The notes: generated by a model not told the origin, from the letters alone. DNA of 64,000 nucleotides from an uncultured Chthonomonas sp. (GCA_903951425.1 CAJBBX010000132.1:1-64000); one strand, 5' to 3'. Counted from the first letter of the stretch, positions 25,417 through 33,622 are shown. Made by a program: numbers and translations.

Positions 25417-27786
25417 ATGAGTGACCGGCCTGGAGGTATCACCCCTCCGGCCCCGCCCACCGCAGGTGCGTATGTGCTCGTTGTGGACGACAACGCCGCA
25501 CACACGCATATCCTCGTTCGCGAACTTGAGGCGAGCGGACACAACATGCGGGCGGTCACCGCCGCGAGCCTGGCCGAGGCCAAGCAGCGCATAGCGCAGG
25601 ACCCGCCTGCCGTTGCGGTCGTTGACCTGAACCTCCCCGATGGCCTGGCTACCGAACTCCTCACGTCGCCTGCCGAGGATGGGCCGTTCCCGATCATCAT
25701 CATGACGGCCGCCGGGTCTGAGGAGATGGCTGCAACGGCCATCCGCGCCGGCGCGCACGACTACCTCGTGAAGTCGCCGCAGGCCTTTGCCGGCATCGGG
25801 CGCACCGTCCGGACCGTCTTGCGCGAGTGGCGCCACATCCAGGCTGGCCGCGTCGCCGTGGATGCGCTGGCGGCCAGCGAGGCCCAGTATCGCGAGTTGT
25901 TGAATGCGACGGGTAACGGCATTTTCGTTAAAGATCCCGACCTGCGGTACGTACTCGCCAACGCGGTGCACGCCCAGAGGCTGGGCCTGGAACCCTCTGA
26001 CCTGTACGGCCGGACCGATGCCGATCTGCTGCCGGCTGAAGAGAGTGAGCGGTATGCGGCCGTGGATCGTTCCGTGCTCGAAACCGGTGAGTCCGTCACA
26101 CTGGAGGAGACGCACAACGGCCGCACTTACGAGACCCGCAAGTTCCCGGTCCGCCTCACTGACGGCCGCACCGGGATCGCGGCCGATGTTCGCGACGTCA
26201 CAGCTCCTAGAGCGGCGGCCGCCGAGATGGCCCGGCTCGCTGCAGCAGTCGATCAGTTCTCCGAATCCGTGATGATCACCGAGCCGGACGGGTCTGTCGT
26301 CTACGCCAATCCGGCCTTCGAGCGGAGCATCGGCTACACACGCGCCGAGGTCATGGGCCGGAACCCCCGCGTCTGGAAGAGTGGCCTGCAGGACGCCCGT
26401 TTCTACGCGGGGCTCTGGACTACGCTGCGGGAGGGGCGTACTTGGCGCGGCCGGTTCATCAACCGGCGCAAAGACGGATCGCTTATCCACGAAGACGCCG
26501 TCCTGTCGCCGTTGCGCGACGCGACCGGTCGTCTGATGGGCTATGCCTCTGTGAAGCGCGACGTGACCGACGAGGTGCTTGCCGAACGCGCCCAGCGGCA
26601 AGGCCAGAAGCTGGAGGCCCTGGGCACCCTGGCCGCTGGCATCGCCCATGACTTCAATAACGTGCTTCAAAACATTATGACGATGGCGGAGAGCTCCCTG
26701 GCGGACGTGCCCGAGGCGAGTGCAGCCCGAGCCGACCTGGAGGCCATTCGGGAGGCCTGCGGCCGGGCCGGAGGGCTGATCCGGCAGATCCGGACATTCA
26801 CTCGCGCAGAAGAGGACGACAAGCTACAGGCCATCGACGCCTGCCCCGTAGTATCCGAGGCGCTCCGGCTGATCCGAGGAGCCGTCCCACCCTCGGTCAG
26901 CCTCCATGCGGTGCTTCCGCGGGTGCCCTGCCGTGTTGTGGCCGACCCTGTGCAGTTGCATCAGGTTGTCATGAACCTCTGCACCAATGCATGCCAATCC
27001 GTGCAGCGCGGGGAGCGAGCCATGGTTACCGTGTCGCTGTCGTTGGAGCAGCTTGACGCCCTCGGCGCGGCCAATGTGCGCGAGACGGCCGCGGGCGGCA
27101 CCGCGTCCGCCGGTGTGCCCGGGCGCTTCGTGGTCCTCCGGGTCGAAGATACGGGCTCCGGCATTGCGCCGGATCATCTTGAGCGCATCTTCGACCCGTA
27201 CTTCAGCACCAAGTCCGGGGTCTCCAACACGGGTCTGGGTCTTGCCGTTGTGCATGGCATCGTCAGGTCGCACCATGCGGCCATCACGGTCCGGAGCGAG
27301 CCGGGCGTAGGCAGCGCCTTCTCGGTCTACTTCGTCGCCGTCGAGGAAGAGGCGGAGACTGCGGTCCATGTCGATCCCGTTGCCGAAGCGGCGCCGGTCG
27401 GAACAGAAGCGCTGATGTATGTGGACGATGAGCCGGGCATCTGCCATGCATCACGGCGTAGCCTGGAGCGGCTCGGGTACCGGGTCGTGGCCTACACGTC
27501 GCCGGAGGAGGCGCTGGAGCGCCTGCGGGCCGATCCCGGCGCGTTCGACATGCTCATAACCGACATGGCCATGCCGGAGATGACGGGTCTGGAGCTCTAC
27601 ACCCAGGCCCGGACTGCACAGCCGATGATGCGCGCTATCATCTGTACCGGCTTCAGCGACCAGGCGGCCGCCGAGGCCGCCGAAGCCGCCGGCGTCTCCG
27701 CCGTGCTCGGCAAGCCCATCTCGATCCGGGACATCGCCGTCGCGGTCCGCCTAGCCCTGGACGGGTCGCGTCCCGAGGGGGCCTGA
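25417..27786 (+). CDS. Hybrid PAS sensor histidine kinase with receivers at both ends
   Basis: The roughly 789-residue protein has an N-terminal receiver (D24/D25, D70 in VVDLNLPDG), two PAS domains at about 150-265 and 278-395 (the second with ESVMITEPDGSVVYANPAF and GRNPRVWKSG), HisKA of the HDFNN type with H411 (LAAGIAHDFNNVLQ), HATPase_c with DTGSGI and GLGLAVVHGIV, and a C-terminal receiver with D716 (ITDMAMPE). It has no membrane segment, so it senses a cytoplasmic or diffusible signal. Both receivers keep the phospho-acceptor Asp. The ATG chosen has GGACGGAG upstream; an earlier ATG overlaps TATAAT. The next kinase gene starts 3 bp after its stop. Confidence 0.92.
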   Translation: MSDRPGGITPPAPPTAGAYVLVVDDNAAHTHILVRELEASGHNMRAVTAASLAEAKQRIAQDPPAVAVVDLNLPDGLATELLTSPAEDGPFPIIIMTAAGSEEMAATAIRAGAHDYLVKSPQAFAGIGRTVRTVLREWRHIQAGRVAVDALAASEAQYRELLNATGNGIFVKDPDLRYVLANAVHAQRLGLEPSDLYGRTDADLLPAEESERYAAVDRSVLETGESVTLEETHNGRTYETRKFPVRLTDGRTGIAADVRDVTAPRAAAAEMARLAAAVDQFSESVMITEPDGSVVYANPAFERSIGYTRAEVMGRNPRVWKSGLQDARFYAGLWTTLREGRTWRGRFINRRKDGSLIHEDAVLSPLRDATGRLMGYASVKRDVTDEVLAERAQRQGQKLEALGTLAAGIAHDFNNVLQNIMTMAESSLADVPEASAARADLEAIREACGRAGGLIRQIRTFTRAEEDDKLQAIDACPVVSEALRLIRGAVPPSVSLHAVLPRVPCRVVADPVQLHQVVMNLCTNACQSVQRGERAMVTVSLSLEQLDALGAANVRETAAGGTASAGVPGRFVVLRVEDTGSGIAPDHLERIFDPYFSTKSGVSNTGLGLAVVHGIVRSHHAAITVRSEPGVGSAFSVYFVAVEEEAETAVHVDPVAEAAPVGTEALMYVDDEPGICHASRRSLERLGYRVVAYTSPEEALERLRADPGAFDMLITDMAMPEMTGLELYTQARTAQPMMRAIICTGFSDQAAAEAAEAAGVSAVLGKPISIRDIAVAVRLALDGSRPEGA

Positions 27787-27788
27787 CC

Positions 27789-29552
27789 ATGCGGCTGCGC
27801 GTGGCGCTCGCCGGCGTGACGCCGCGCATGGCGGTGGCGGCGTATGGCCTGCTCTCCGCCGCTGTGGTCGTATCTGGGTTAGTCTCGTCCGCCCGGTACG
27901 AGGACGAATACGTCAGCGCCATCCGGCAGCAGCTGCAGGCCGCCACCACGCTGAAAGCCGAGGGCCTGCAGCGATGGCGCCACGAGCGCATCTCCGACAT
28001 CACGGCGCTGGTCCAGAACCCGGTCTTCCAGACCGAGGCGAGCCGCCTCGCATCCGGCAAGACCGACTCGCAAGCCGCCCTGCGGGCCTGGCTGGGGAAC
28101 TACCTGCGCTACCAAGCGTACGACCGCGTGGAGTTGCGCGACTGCGCGGGACGGTTGCTGATCGCCTGCGCCAAGCCGGGCCGCGAGCCTTGGGACGACA
28201 CGGCGGCCCTGGTTGCCAGCGCGACGGCCGAGCCCGTCCTGCAGGACCTCCATAGGCATGCCTCGGGCCACGCTTTCATGGCCTCTTGCGCCGCTGTCGC
28301 CGGCGGCAAGCGGTGCTGCGTGGTCCTCTTGCGCATGCCCGCGGACGCCTTCATCTACCCCTACCTCCACGAATGGCCCGCGGCCAGCCGCACCGCCGAG
28401 ACGCTGATGGTCCGGCGCGAGGGCGACAAGGTCCGCTTCATCAGCGGCCTGCGGTTTGGCGTCGGTCCCGCGTTCCAGACCCGGGCCCTGGCGGCTGCGC
28501 CCGACATGCCTGCCGCACGCGCCGCCCTCGGGCACAGCGGCCCCATTGACGGCGTGGACTACCGCGGGCATCCGGTGTTGGCGCATACCCTGCAGATTCC
28601 GGGGTCTCCCTGGGCCCTGGTGGCGCGGGTGGACAGGGACGAGGTCTACGCGCCCATCCGGGTCAGGCGCGCGGCCACGGCAGTACTCATCGGCGCCCTG
28701 CTGCTGGCCGGCGCAGGCGTACTCACGTGGGTACGCCACTTGCAGTCCGAGGCGCTGTACCGGGAGCGCCTGGCCGGCGCCGAGGCCCTGCGGCAGAGCG
28801 AGGCCAAACTGCGCATCCGCAATGCCGAACTCCAACGCATCGCGTACACGATCTCGCATGACCTCAAGAGCCCGCTCGTTACGGTCCTCACCTTCGTGGG
28901 CTTCGTGCGCGACGACATAGCGAACGGTAACGAGGAGCGCGTACAGCAGGACCTCGACTTCATCAGCCAGGGCGCCACCCGCATGAGCGCCCTGCTCGAT
29001 GCGCTGCTTCACTTCACTCGGGTGGGCGCCCAGACGCCGGGCGCGGAGCCGATCCGCTATTCGGCGCTGATCGCCGAGGTGGTCGGCGCGCTGGCCGGCC
29101 GCATCCATGACAGTGGCGTCGACATCCGGGTGGCCCCGGCCGAGTTCATGCTCTACGGCGATCGCGTGCGCCTGGGCGAGATCTGGCAGAACCTCATTGA
29201 GAACTCGCTGAAATACATGGGCGAGCAGCCCGATCCCACGGTCTGCATCGGGGTCGAGGGCTCGGGGCCCGAGGCGCGCTTCAGCGTGCGGGACAACGGG
29301 ATCGGCGTTGAGCCGAAGCTGCAGCAGAAGGTGTTCGACCTGTTCCAGAAGCTGGACCCGGCGACCGAGGGCACCGGCGTGGGGCTGGCGGTGGTGAAAC
29401 GGTTGGTGGAGAGCTACGGCGGCTCGGCCACCTTCGCGTCCGAAGGGATCGGCCTGGGTGCTGAAGTGAGCTTCACCCTACCCATGGCATGGACGACCGA
29501 GCGCGCCGCCGACACGCCGCCCGATGACCAAGGAGCGCAAGCGACATCATGA
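27789..29552 (+). CDS. Membrane sensor histidine kinase (phytochrome-kinase-type core)
   Basis: The 587-residue protein has a first membrane segment at about 14-34, a periplasmic sensor of about 260 residues (Cache-like by position), a second membrane segment at about 299-318, a short coiled coil, HisKA with H357 (YTISHDLKSPLVTVLTFVGF) and HATPase_c with NLIENSLKYM, DNGIGV and GTGVGLAVVKRLVESYGG. The HisKA sequence is the kind paired with Rcp1-like response regulators, and such a regulator is encoded directly downstream with a 4-bp overlap. The Cys-rich stretch ASCAAVAGGKRCC in the sensor is unusual. The signal is unknown. Confidence 0.9.
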   Translation: MRLRVALAGVTPRMAVAAYGLLSAAVVVSGLVSSARYEDEYVSAIRQQLQAATTLKAEGLQRWRHERISDITALVQNPVFQTEASRLASGKTDSQAALRAWLGNYLRYQAYDRVELRDCAGRLLIACAKPGREPWDDTAALVASATAEPVLQDLHRHASGHAFMASCAAVAGGKRCCVVLLRMPADAFIYPYLHEWPAASRTAETLMVRREGDKVRFISGLRFGVGPAFQTRALAAAPDMPAARAALGHSGPIDGVDYRGHPVLAHTLQIPGSPWALVARVDRDEVYAPIRVRRAATAVLIGALLLAGAGVLTWVRHLQSEALYRERLAGAEALRQSEAKLRIRNAELQRIAYTISHDLKSPLVTVLTFVGFVRDDIANGNEERVQQDLDFISQGATRMSALLDALLHFTRVGAQTPGAEPIRYSALIAEVVGALAGRIHDSGVDIRVAPAEFMLYGDRVRLGEIWQNLIENSLKYMGEQPDPTVCIGVEGSGPEARFSVRDNGIGVEPKLQQKVFDLFQKLDPATEGTGVGLAVVKRLVESYGGSATFASEGIGLGAEVSFTLPMAWTTERAADTPPDDQGAQATS

Positions 29553-29983
29553 CCGGAGAAGCCATCACCATCCTGCTCGTGGAGGACGACGCGGCCCACG
29601 CCGAGATCGTCCGCCGCAACCTGGAGCAGTCGCATCTGGCCAACCGCCTCGTCCACGTAGGTGACGGGCAGCAGGCGCTGGACTACCTGCGCCGCACGGG
29701 CAAGTTCCCCGATGCCGCGCGCCCGGGCCTGATCCTCCTTGACCTGCGCCTGCCGAGGGTAGACGGGCTGGAAGTCCTCCGCGAGATCAAGGAGGATGCC
29801 GACCTGGCCTCCATTCCGGTGGTTGTCCTCACCACCTCGGCGGCCGAGTCTGACGTGGCCCAGGCCTATAGCTACCGCGCCAACAGCTACCTGGTCAAGC
29901 CGGTAGACTTCGGCCAGTTCGTCGACCTGATGAAGACGCTGGGCTACTACTGGCTGATCTGGAACCGTTACCCGGCGGAGTGA
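29549..29983 (+). CDS. Rcp1-like single-domain response regulator
   Basis: The 144-residue receiver has ILLVEDD (D13/D14 pocket), D65 in LILLDLRLPRVDG, TTSAAESD for the switch Thr/Ser and VKPVDFGQF with the conserved Lys. The insertion QALDYLRRTGKFPDAARPGLILLD is characteristic of the Rcp1 family that accepts phosphate from phytochrome-type kinases. No output domain is present. The ATGA overlap with the kinase gene indicates translational coupling and makes it the cognate partner. Confidence 0.93.
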   Translation: MTGEAITILLVEDDAAHAEIVRRNLEQSHLANRLVHVGDGQQALDYLRRTGKFPDAARPGLILLDLRLPRVDGLEVLREIKEDADLASIPVVVLTTSAAESDVAQAYSYRANSYLVKPVDFGQFVDLMKTLGYYWLIWNRYPAE

Positions 29984-30028
29984 AGCGGGAAGGAGGCCGT
30001 GGCTCTCATGATGCCGACGCGGCACGAC

Positions 30029-30095
30029 CTCCTACGCCCAGCCTCAGTCGCAGTGGAAGAGCTCCTCCATGCCGGCCCACCAGCGCTGCGTCTCC
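30029..30095. repeat. Direct repeat copy A: displaced rhaM 3' end
   Basis: The first 54 bases match 33284-33337 at 50 of 54 positions without gaps. The match then continues with the segment ending at 33407, skipping 57 bases between two copies of CGGCCCACCA. It includes the 15 bases beyond the rhaM stop codon as well as its last codons. With copy B it brackets the NACHT gene. It lies in the 332-bp gap after the response regulator, which otherwise holds only short repeats and one hairpin. Confidence 0.85.
30044..30095 (-). pseudogene. Remnant of L-rhamnose mutarotase gene (last 16 codons)
   Basis: The minus strand reads ETQRWWAGMEELFHCD and a stop, the same C-terminal residues as the intact mutarotase 3.2 kb away but lacking the 19 residues that lie between its two Trp-Trp motifs. 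The loss is explained by deletion between the CGGCCCACCA repeats. Upstream of this stretch the similarity to rhaM ends abruptly. It cannot be functional. Confidence 0.8.
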
Positions 30096-30160
30096 AGGTG
30101 CGGCACCAGACCATAATCTCCACGCGGCCCAACGACCGGCCCGACCAGCCCGCCCGGCAT

Positions 30161-30187
30161 CGGCCGTGCGACGGCCGTGCGACGGCC
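30161..30187. repeat. Short tandem repeat, 11-bp unit
   Basis: The unit CGGCCGTGCGA is present 2.5 times head to tail, in the noncoding gap next to the NACHT gene. Confidence 0.7.
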
Positions 30188-30263
30188 AGGGCGGCAACAA
30201 ATCCGGCGCGGCCAAATCGGCGGCGCTACGCGCCGCACCAACGTCAAGGTCAACGTCAACACC

Positions 30264-30284
30264 GAGCCGCGCTGCGCACGGCTC
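30264..30284. other. Hairpin 31 bp downstream of the NACHT stop codon
   Basis: GAGCCGCGC and GCACGGCTC pair over nine positions (eight Watson-Crick plus one wobble) around the loop TGC. No T-tract is present in either direction. It could be a terminator for the NACHT gene, or correspond to the inverted repeat that follows variable regions in diversity-generating retroelements. Confidence 0.4.
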
Positions 30285-30315
30285 AAGTGGTAAGGCCGCA
30301 AAGCCGCAAGCCGTA

Positions 30316-33276
30316 TTAAACAGTCCTGGCGCCGCGGAAACCGTGGCTGCCGCCGCGGTTGACCGGGAAGCCGTCGAGGCGGTAGGCACACCGGAAGTAG
30401 TCCGGGCCGACGCCGAGGCCGTAGCTCCACGACCCGCCGCGCAGCACACGGGAGACACCCGTCTGCTTATCATCGACATCCCTGCCATACGGGTTGGAGC
30501 ACCACTCCCACACATTGCCGGCCATGTCGTAGCAACCGCAGCGACTGACGCCGGAGGCGTAGCTACCCACGGCCACGGTGCCGGCCAGCCGGGTGTCGAC
30601 GGAGTTCGCGCACGCGGCGGGGTCCCACTCGTCGCCCCATGGGTACGCGCGACGCCGCCTCGTCGCCTGATCCCAGCTCGCGGCCCACTCCCACTCCTCC
30701 TCGGTGGGAAGCCGGCCGCCGGTCCATTCGCAGTAGTCGCGGGCATCGAACCAGGAGACGTTCACCATGGGGTGGTTGTCGATCCAGCCCCATGGCGGCG
30801 GCTTCGGCATCCGCCGGCCGGTAACCTCCGTGAACTCACGGTACTGAGCTACCGTCACGGGGTACTTGCCCAGTTGGAACGGTCGAATCTCGACGGCGCC
30901 AATAGGCGCGCCCAACTCGCAGGCGCCGCCCGGAACGTCTACGTACTCCTGGCCGTTCAGGCGCCCGCCCAACGCCCGTAGCAGCTCAATCCGCAGGCCG
31001 GGGTCGCGATCCATGGCCGGAACATACTCGAGTAGCGCCGCGCGTGCGCCGTCGCTGTCCATCAGCGCCAGCGCCGCCGTACACCAACGCAGCGTCGCAG
31101 GCGCCGCCGACGCGTCGTACCGCAGGTGCGGCATGGCCATCCCGCCTGCGCGGGCGACCATCTCCGCGTCGGACCGGGTCTTGAGAGGGAAGACGTCGGC
31201 CAGGCGGGCCTCCACCTGACTGCGCAGGCCCTGTTCAAGCTCCACGACCGTCTCCAGACACGCGGCGCCCAGAAGCGACCGTCGGACCCGCTCCCGCCGG
31301 CGCCATACCGGCGGGTTCAGGAGCGTCTTGATGATCCGCTCCGCATCCCTCTTGCCCGCGATGCCGGCCGCCAGCGCTATGATCTCGCCTTCGCCCGGCC
31401 GCGAGGCGAGGGCATCCAGGGGACCGAAGTGGCGCTCCCGCACAAAGGCCTCGGCCGCCAGGTAGTCGCGGAGCACCAGGTGGGCGAAATCCACCACGCC
31501 GGCAGCGGGCTCGCGCATCACCCCTGTCCGATGGGTGAGGAGGCGCAGGACATGCCCGGCCCCCATGCCCTGCGGCATACCGCGCAGGCCGGCCACGCGG
31601 GGTTCCAGCCAGAGCAGGACCTCGTCCCACTTCTGATCCCTGCAATCGGCCTGCACCATCCAGAGCGCCGCATCCTGGAGCAGACGCAGCTTCGCATCCT
31701 GTTCCAGCCGGGGGTAGTCCTGGTCGATCGTCACGGTGCGTTCGCGGTCACGGCGGTCTACCAACATCTCACAGCAAGCCCGATAGAGTTGCATCCGTAC
31801 CCTGGGCAAGTGCCTATGGGTCTCGTGATAGAGGGCGCAGAGCAGGGCGCAGAGGAGCGGCGTGGTGGCCAGGGCGCGCAGCGAATGGTCGCCGACGATC
31901 TGTTTGACCAGCGAACCGGCATCGGCAAGCAGCGCCGCCTTCTCACCGTCTTCCGTGACCCCCTCGGCAACCGCCTTGTGCCACTGCTCGACGAAGGTGG
32001 CCACGTTATGCTCACGCATGGGCATCAGCATGGCTTCGGCGAAGTCGCTCGCCTTCAGCCAGCCGTCCTTGGCGGCGTAGGGCCGCGAAGTGACCACGTA
32101 GCGAGCCTCCGGGAAGGTCTCTACAAGGCCAATGATCCAGTCCCTGGCCTTCTCCTGAGCGGCTTCAGACAGCTCGTCCACGCCGTCCAGGATGATGATC
32201 GCACGCTTCATCTGGGTCTGCACCCATCCGGGCGGCACGGCGCCGCCGTAGTTGGGCGCGGCGCACTTCGGGAACCCCTCGGGAGCGGGAAACTCTCCAT
32301 CGGGGAACCGCCGCATCTTGATGAAGAAGGGCACGAGGCCCTGAAGTTCGGGCGCCTGTTCCAGCTGGTCCTGCTTGGCGGCCCGCACGGCAAGCCACTG
32401 GCCAAGGGTGGTCTTGCCGGAGCCCGCGGCGCCGTGGATCAGCAGGCGCGGGTGCGCACGAACCACCTGATCCACGAACGAGGTCTCGGACGCCTCCCGG
32501 GCATCGCGTCCGGCCTCACCCACGCCGAGAGTCACATACGCAACGCTCAGCGACCAGCGGCGGCAGCTGTTCAGCGTGGCCCCAAACAGCTCCACACGAT
32601 CCAGCTCCCGAGCGACCTCCGAGCAGTACTGCTCGTGGAAGTGCTGCCAGTCCTCGTTCCTGCTGCTGCTGAGGGATTGCTCGAGCACCAGGACCCAGCC
32701 CTGCACCATCGCCTCAAGCTTCGCGTGACACTCGGCCTCCCGCCGAGCCAACTCACGCACGGCTGGCCGAGCAGGCATGGTGTCGATCACCGACATGAGG
32801 CGGATGCTGTAGTCTCTGAGGGTGCGCTCCAGATACTGCTGCTCGGCAGGGCCAAAGTCGCGCCATGCCGGTGTGCCCGGCGCGGTGTCCTTCCTCTTAG
32901 GGGCGAACGCACCCTCGCGAAGCCGCGCATAGATCGTCTCGGGGTTCAGCATTGGATCGCGGAGCAACTCAGGTGTCGGCGCGTGGAGCTGGATGGCATC
33001 GCGAAAGGCCAGCGCCAACGGCTCCACCGACTCAGGCGAGAGCCCGCTGGCCTGGGTGGCAAAGATGCGCCGCATTTCGGCCTCGACCTTCTCGCCGGCC
33101 GACTCCAGTACGCGCTTGGTCTTCCTGGCATCAGCTTCATCCTGGGTCAGCGCCCTGGCCAGGTCCAGCACATCCATGGCGGCCTGCTGCAGTACGTTGC
33201 CGTCCAGATAGTACGTGGCCACAGCCTTGATCACGGCGCCTGCCACCGAGCCCGCGATAATCGTCTCTACAGGCAT
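30316..33276 (-). CDS. NACHT ATPase with C-terminal FGE-sulfatase-like (C-type-lectin-fold) domain
   Basis: The 986-residue protein has an N-terminal helical region of about 270 residues without recognised catalytic motifs. The NACHT module has Walker A HGAAGSGKTT at 281-290, Walker B IIILDGVDELS at 360-370 and VVTSRPY near 394. A helical region follows, and from about 795 to the end there is a formylglycine-generating-enzyme-like domain (VDVPGGACELG, GRLPTEEEWEWAA, YDMAGNVWEWCSN, RVLRGGSW, GFRGARTV). The paired catalytic cysteines of true FGE are absent, so this domain should bind ligand. Domain order matches NLR-like STAND proteins: effector, switch ATPase, sensor. Known bacterial NACHT proteins can defend against phage; that role here is inferred. 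GGAGG six bases before the ATG lies inside the repeat shared with rhaM. Confidence 0.88.
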   Translation of the reverse strand: MPVETIIAGSVAGAVIKAVATYYLDGNVLQQAAMDVLDLARALTQDEADARKTKRVLESAGEKVEAEMRRIFATQASGLSPESVEPLALAFRDAIQLHAPTPELLRDPMLNPETIYARLREGAFAPKRKDTAPGTPAWRDFGPAEQQYLERTLRDYSIRLMSVIDTMPARPAVRELARREAECHAKLEAMVQGWVLVLEQSLSSSRNEDWQHFHEQYCSEVARELDRVELFGATLNSCRRWSLSVAYVTLGVGEAGRDAREASETSFVDQVVRAHPRLLIHGAAGSGKTTLGQWLAVRAAKQDQLEQAPELQGLVPFFIKMRRFPDGEFPAPEGFPKCAAPNYGGAVPPGWVQTQMKRAIIILDGVDELSEAAQEKARDWIIGLVETFPEARYVVTSRPYAAKDGWLKASDFAEAMLMPMREHNVATFVEQWHKAVAEGVTEDGEKAALLADAGSLVKQIVGDHSLRALATTPLLCALLCALYHETHRHLPRVRMQLYRACCEMLVDRRDRERTVTIDQDYPRLEQDAKLRLLQDAALWMVQADCRDQKWDEVLLWLEPRVAGLRGMPQGMGAGHVLRLLTHRTGVMREPAAGVVDFAHLVLRDYLAAEAFVRERHFGPLDALASRPGEGEIIALAAGIAGKRDAERIIKTLLNPPVWRRRERVRRSLLGAACLETVVELEQGLRSQVEARLADVFPLKTRSDAEMVARAGGMAMPHLRYDASAAPATLRWCTAALALMDSDGARAALLEYVPAMDRDPGLRIELLRALGGRLNGQEYVDVPGGACELGAPIGAVEIRPFQLGKYPVTVAQYREFTEVTGRRMPKPPPWGWIDNHPMVNVSWFDARDYCEWTGGRLPTEEEWEWAASWDQATRRRRAYPWGDEWDPAACANSVDTRLAGTVAVGSYASGVSRCGCYDMAGNVWEWCSNPYGRDVDDKQTGVSRVLRGGSWSYGLGVGPDYFRCAYRLDGFPVNRGGSHGFRGARTV
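30343..30426 (-). other. Candidate hypervariable (DGR-type) region of the NACHT protein
   Basis: These 28 codons (residues 951-978) lie between the GGSW and GFR landmarks. In DGR target proteins of this fold the same stretch is the variable region, and variation arises at template adenines, typically AAC codons, leaving a C in the third position. Here 24 of 28 codons end in C, including the first seven (Ser-Tyr-Gly-Leu-Gly-Val-Gly), against 22 of 48 in the codons just upstream. No template repeat or reverse transcriptase is seen in the window, so the assignment is tentative. Confidence 0.4.
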
Positions 33277-33283
33277 CCATGCC

Positions 33284-33407
33284 CTCCTACACCCACCGTC
33301 AATCGCAGTGGAAGAGCTCCTCCATGCCGGCCCACCACTCGCCCTCGTTGCGGGTGGGTAGGGGCTCCTGCAGGGGTTTGCACTCGGCCCACCAGCGCTG
33401 CGTCTCC
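33284..33407. repeat. Direct repeat copy B within the rhaM 3' end
   Basis: This is the partner of the repeat at 30029. Matching parts are 33284-33337 and 33385-33407; the intervening 57 bases are absent from copy A. It covers the last codons of the intact mutarotase, the 15 bases beyond its stop, and the ribosome binding site of the NACHT gene. Confidence 0.8.
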
Positions 33408-33622
33408 GGGTCGGCGGCCATGGCGGCCATGTCGCCGTCGAAGTCGTCGCCGTGGTACTCGAACGTGGCGAAGAGCCAGCCGTCCTTGTGGTAGATCGTG
33501 TAGTTGCGGATGCCGCACTCGGTGATCTTCGCCAGCACCGTGGGCCAGACCGCCCGATGCAGCTCCGAATACCGCTCCAACGCGCCCGGCTGTAGGCGCA
33601 GGACCTGCCCGTACCGCTTCAT
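33299..33622 (-). CDS. rhaM: L-rhamnose mutarotase
   Basis: The 107-residue protein has the DUF718/RhaM fold. RYGQVLRLQPGALERYSELHRAVWPTVL carries the expected His, RNYTIYHKDGWLFATFEYHG forms the central strands, and DPETQRWWAECKPLQEPL is followed by the second Trp pair EGEWW. It interconverts the alpha and beta anomers of L-rhamnose, speeding use of sugar released by the rhamnosidase or captured by the binding protein encoded 25 bp upstream, with which it is co-oriented. Length is close to the 104 residues of E. coli RhaM. Its 3' end is duplicated on the far side of the NACHT gene. Confidence 0.92.
   Translation of the reverse strand: MKRYGQVLRLQPGALERYSELHRAVWPTVLAKITECGIRNYTIYHKDGWLFATFEYHGDDFDGDMAAMAADPETQRWWAECKPLQEPLPTRNEGEWWAGMEELFHCD

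Noticed and set aside
30101-30315. Possible DGR template repeat or reverse transcriptase next to the NACHT gene
   Set aside because: No adenine-rich near-copy of the FGE-domain 3' end and no reverse transcriptase motif was found here or elsewhere in the window; the DGR idea rests on codon pattern only.
30316-31000. True formylglycine-generating enzyme or sulfatase-activating function
   Set aside because: The two catalytic cysteines expected after the GGSW region are not present; only one Cys occurs, so a binding role is more likely.
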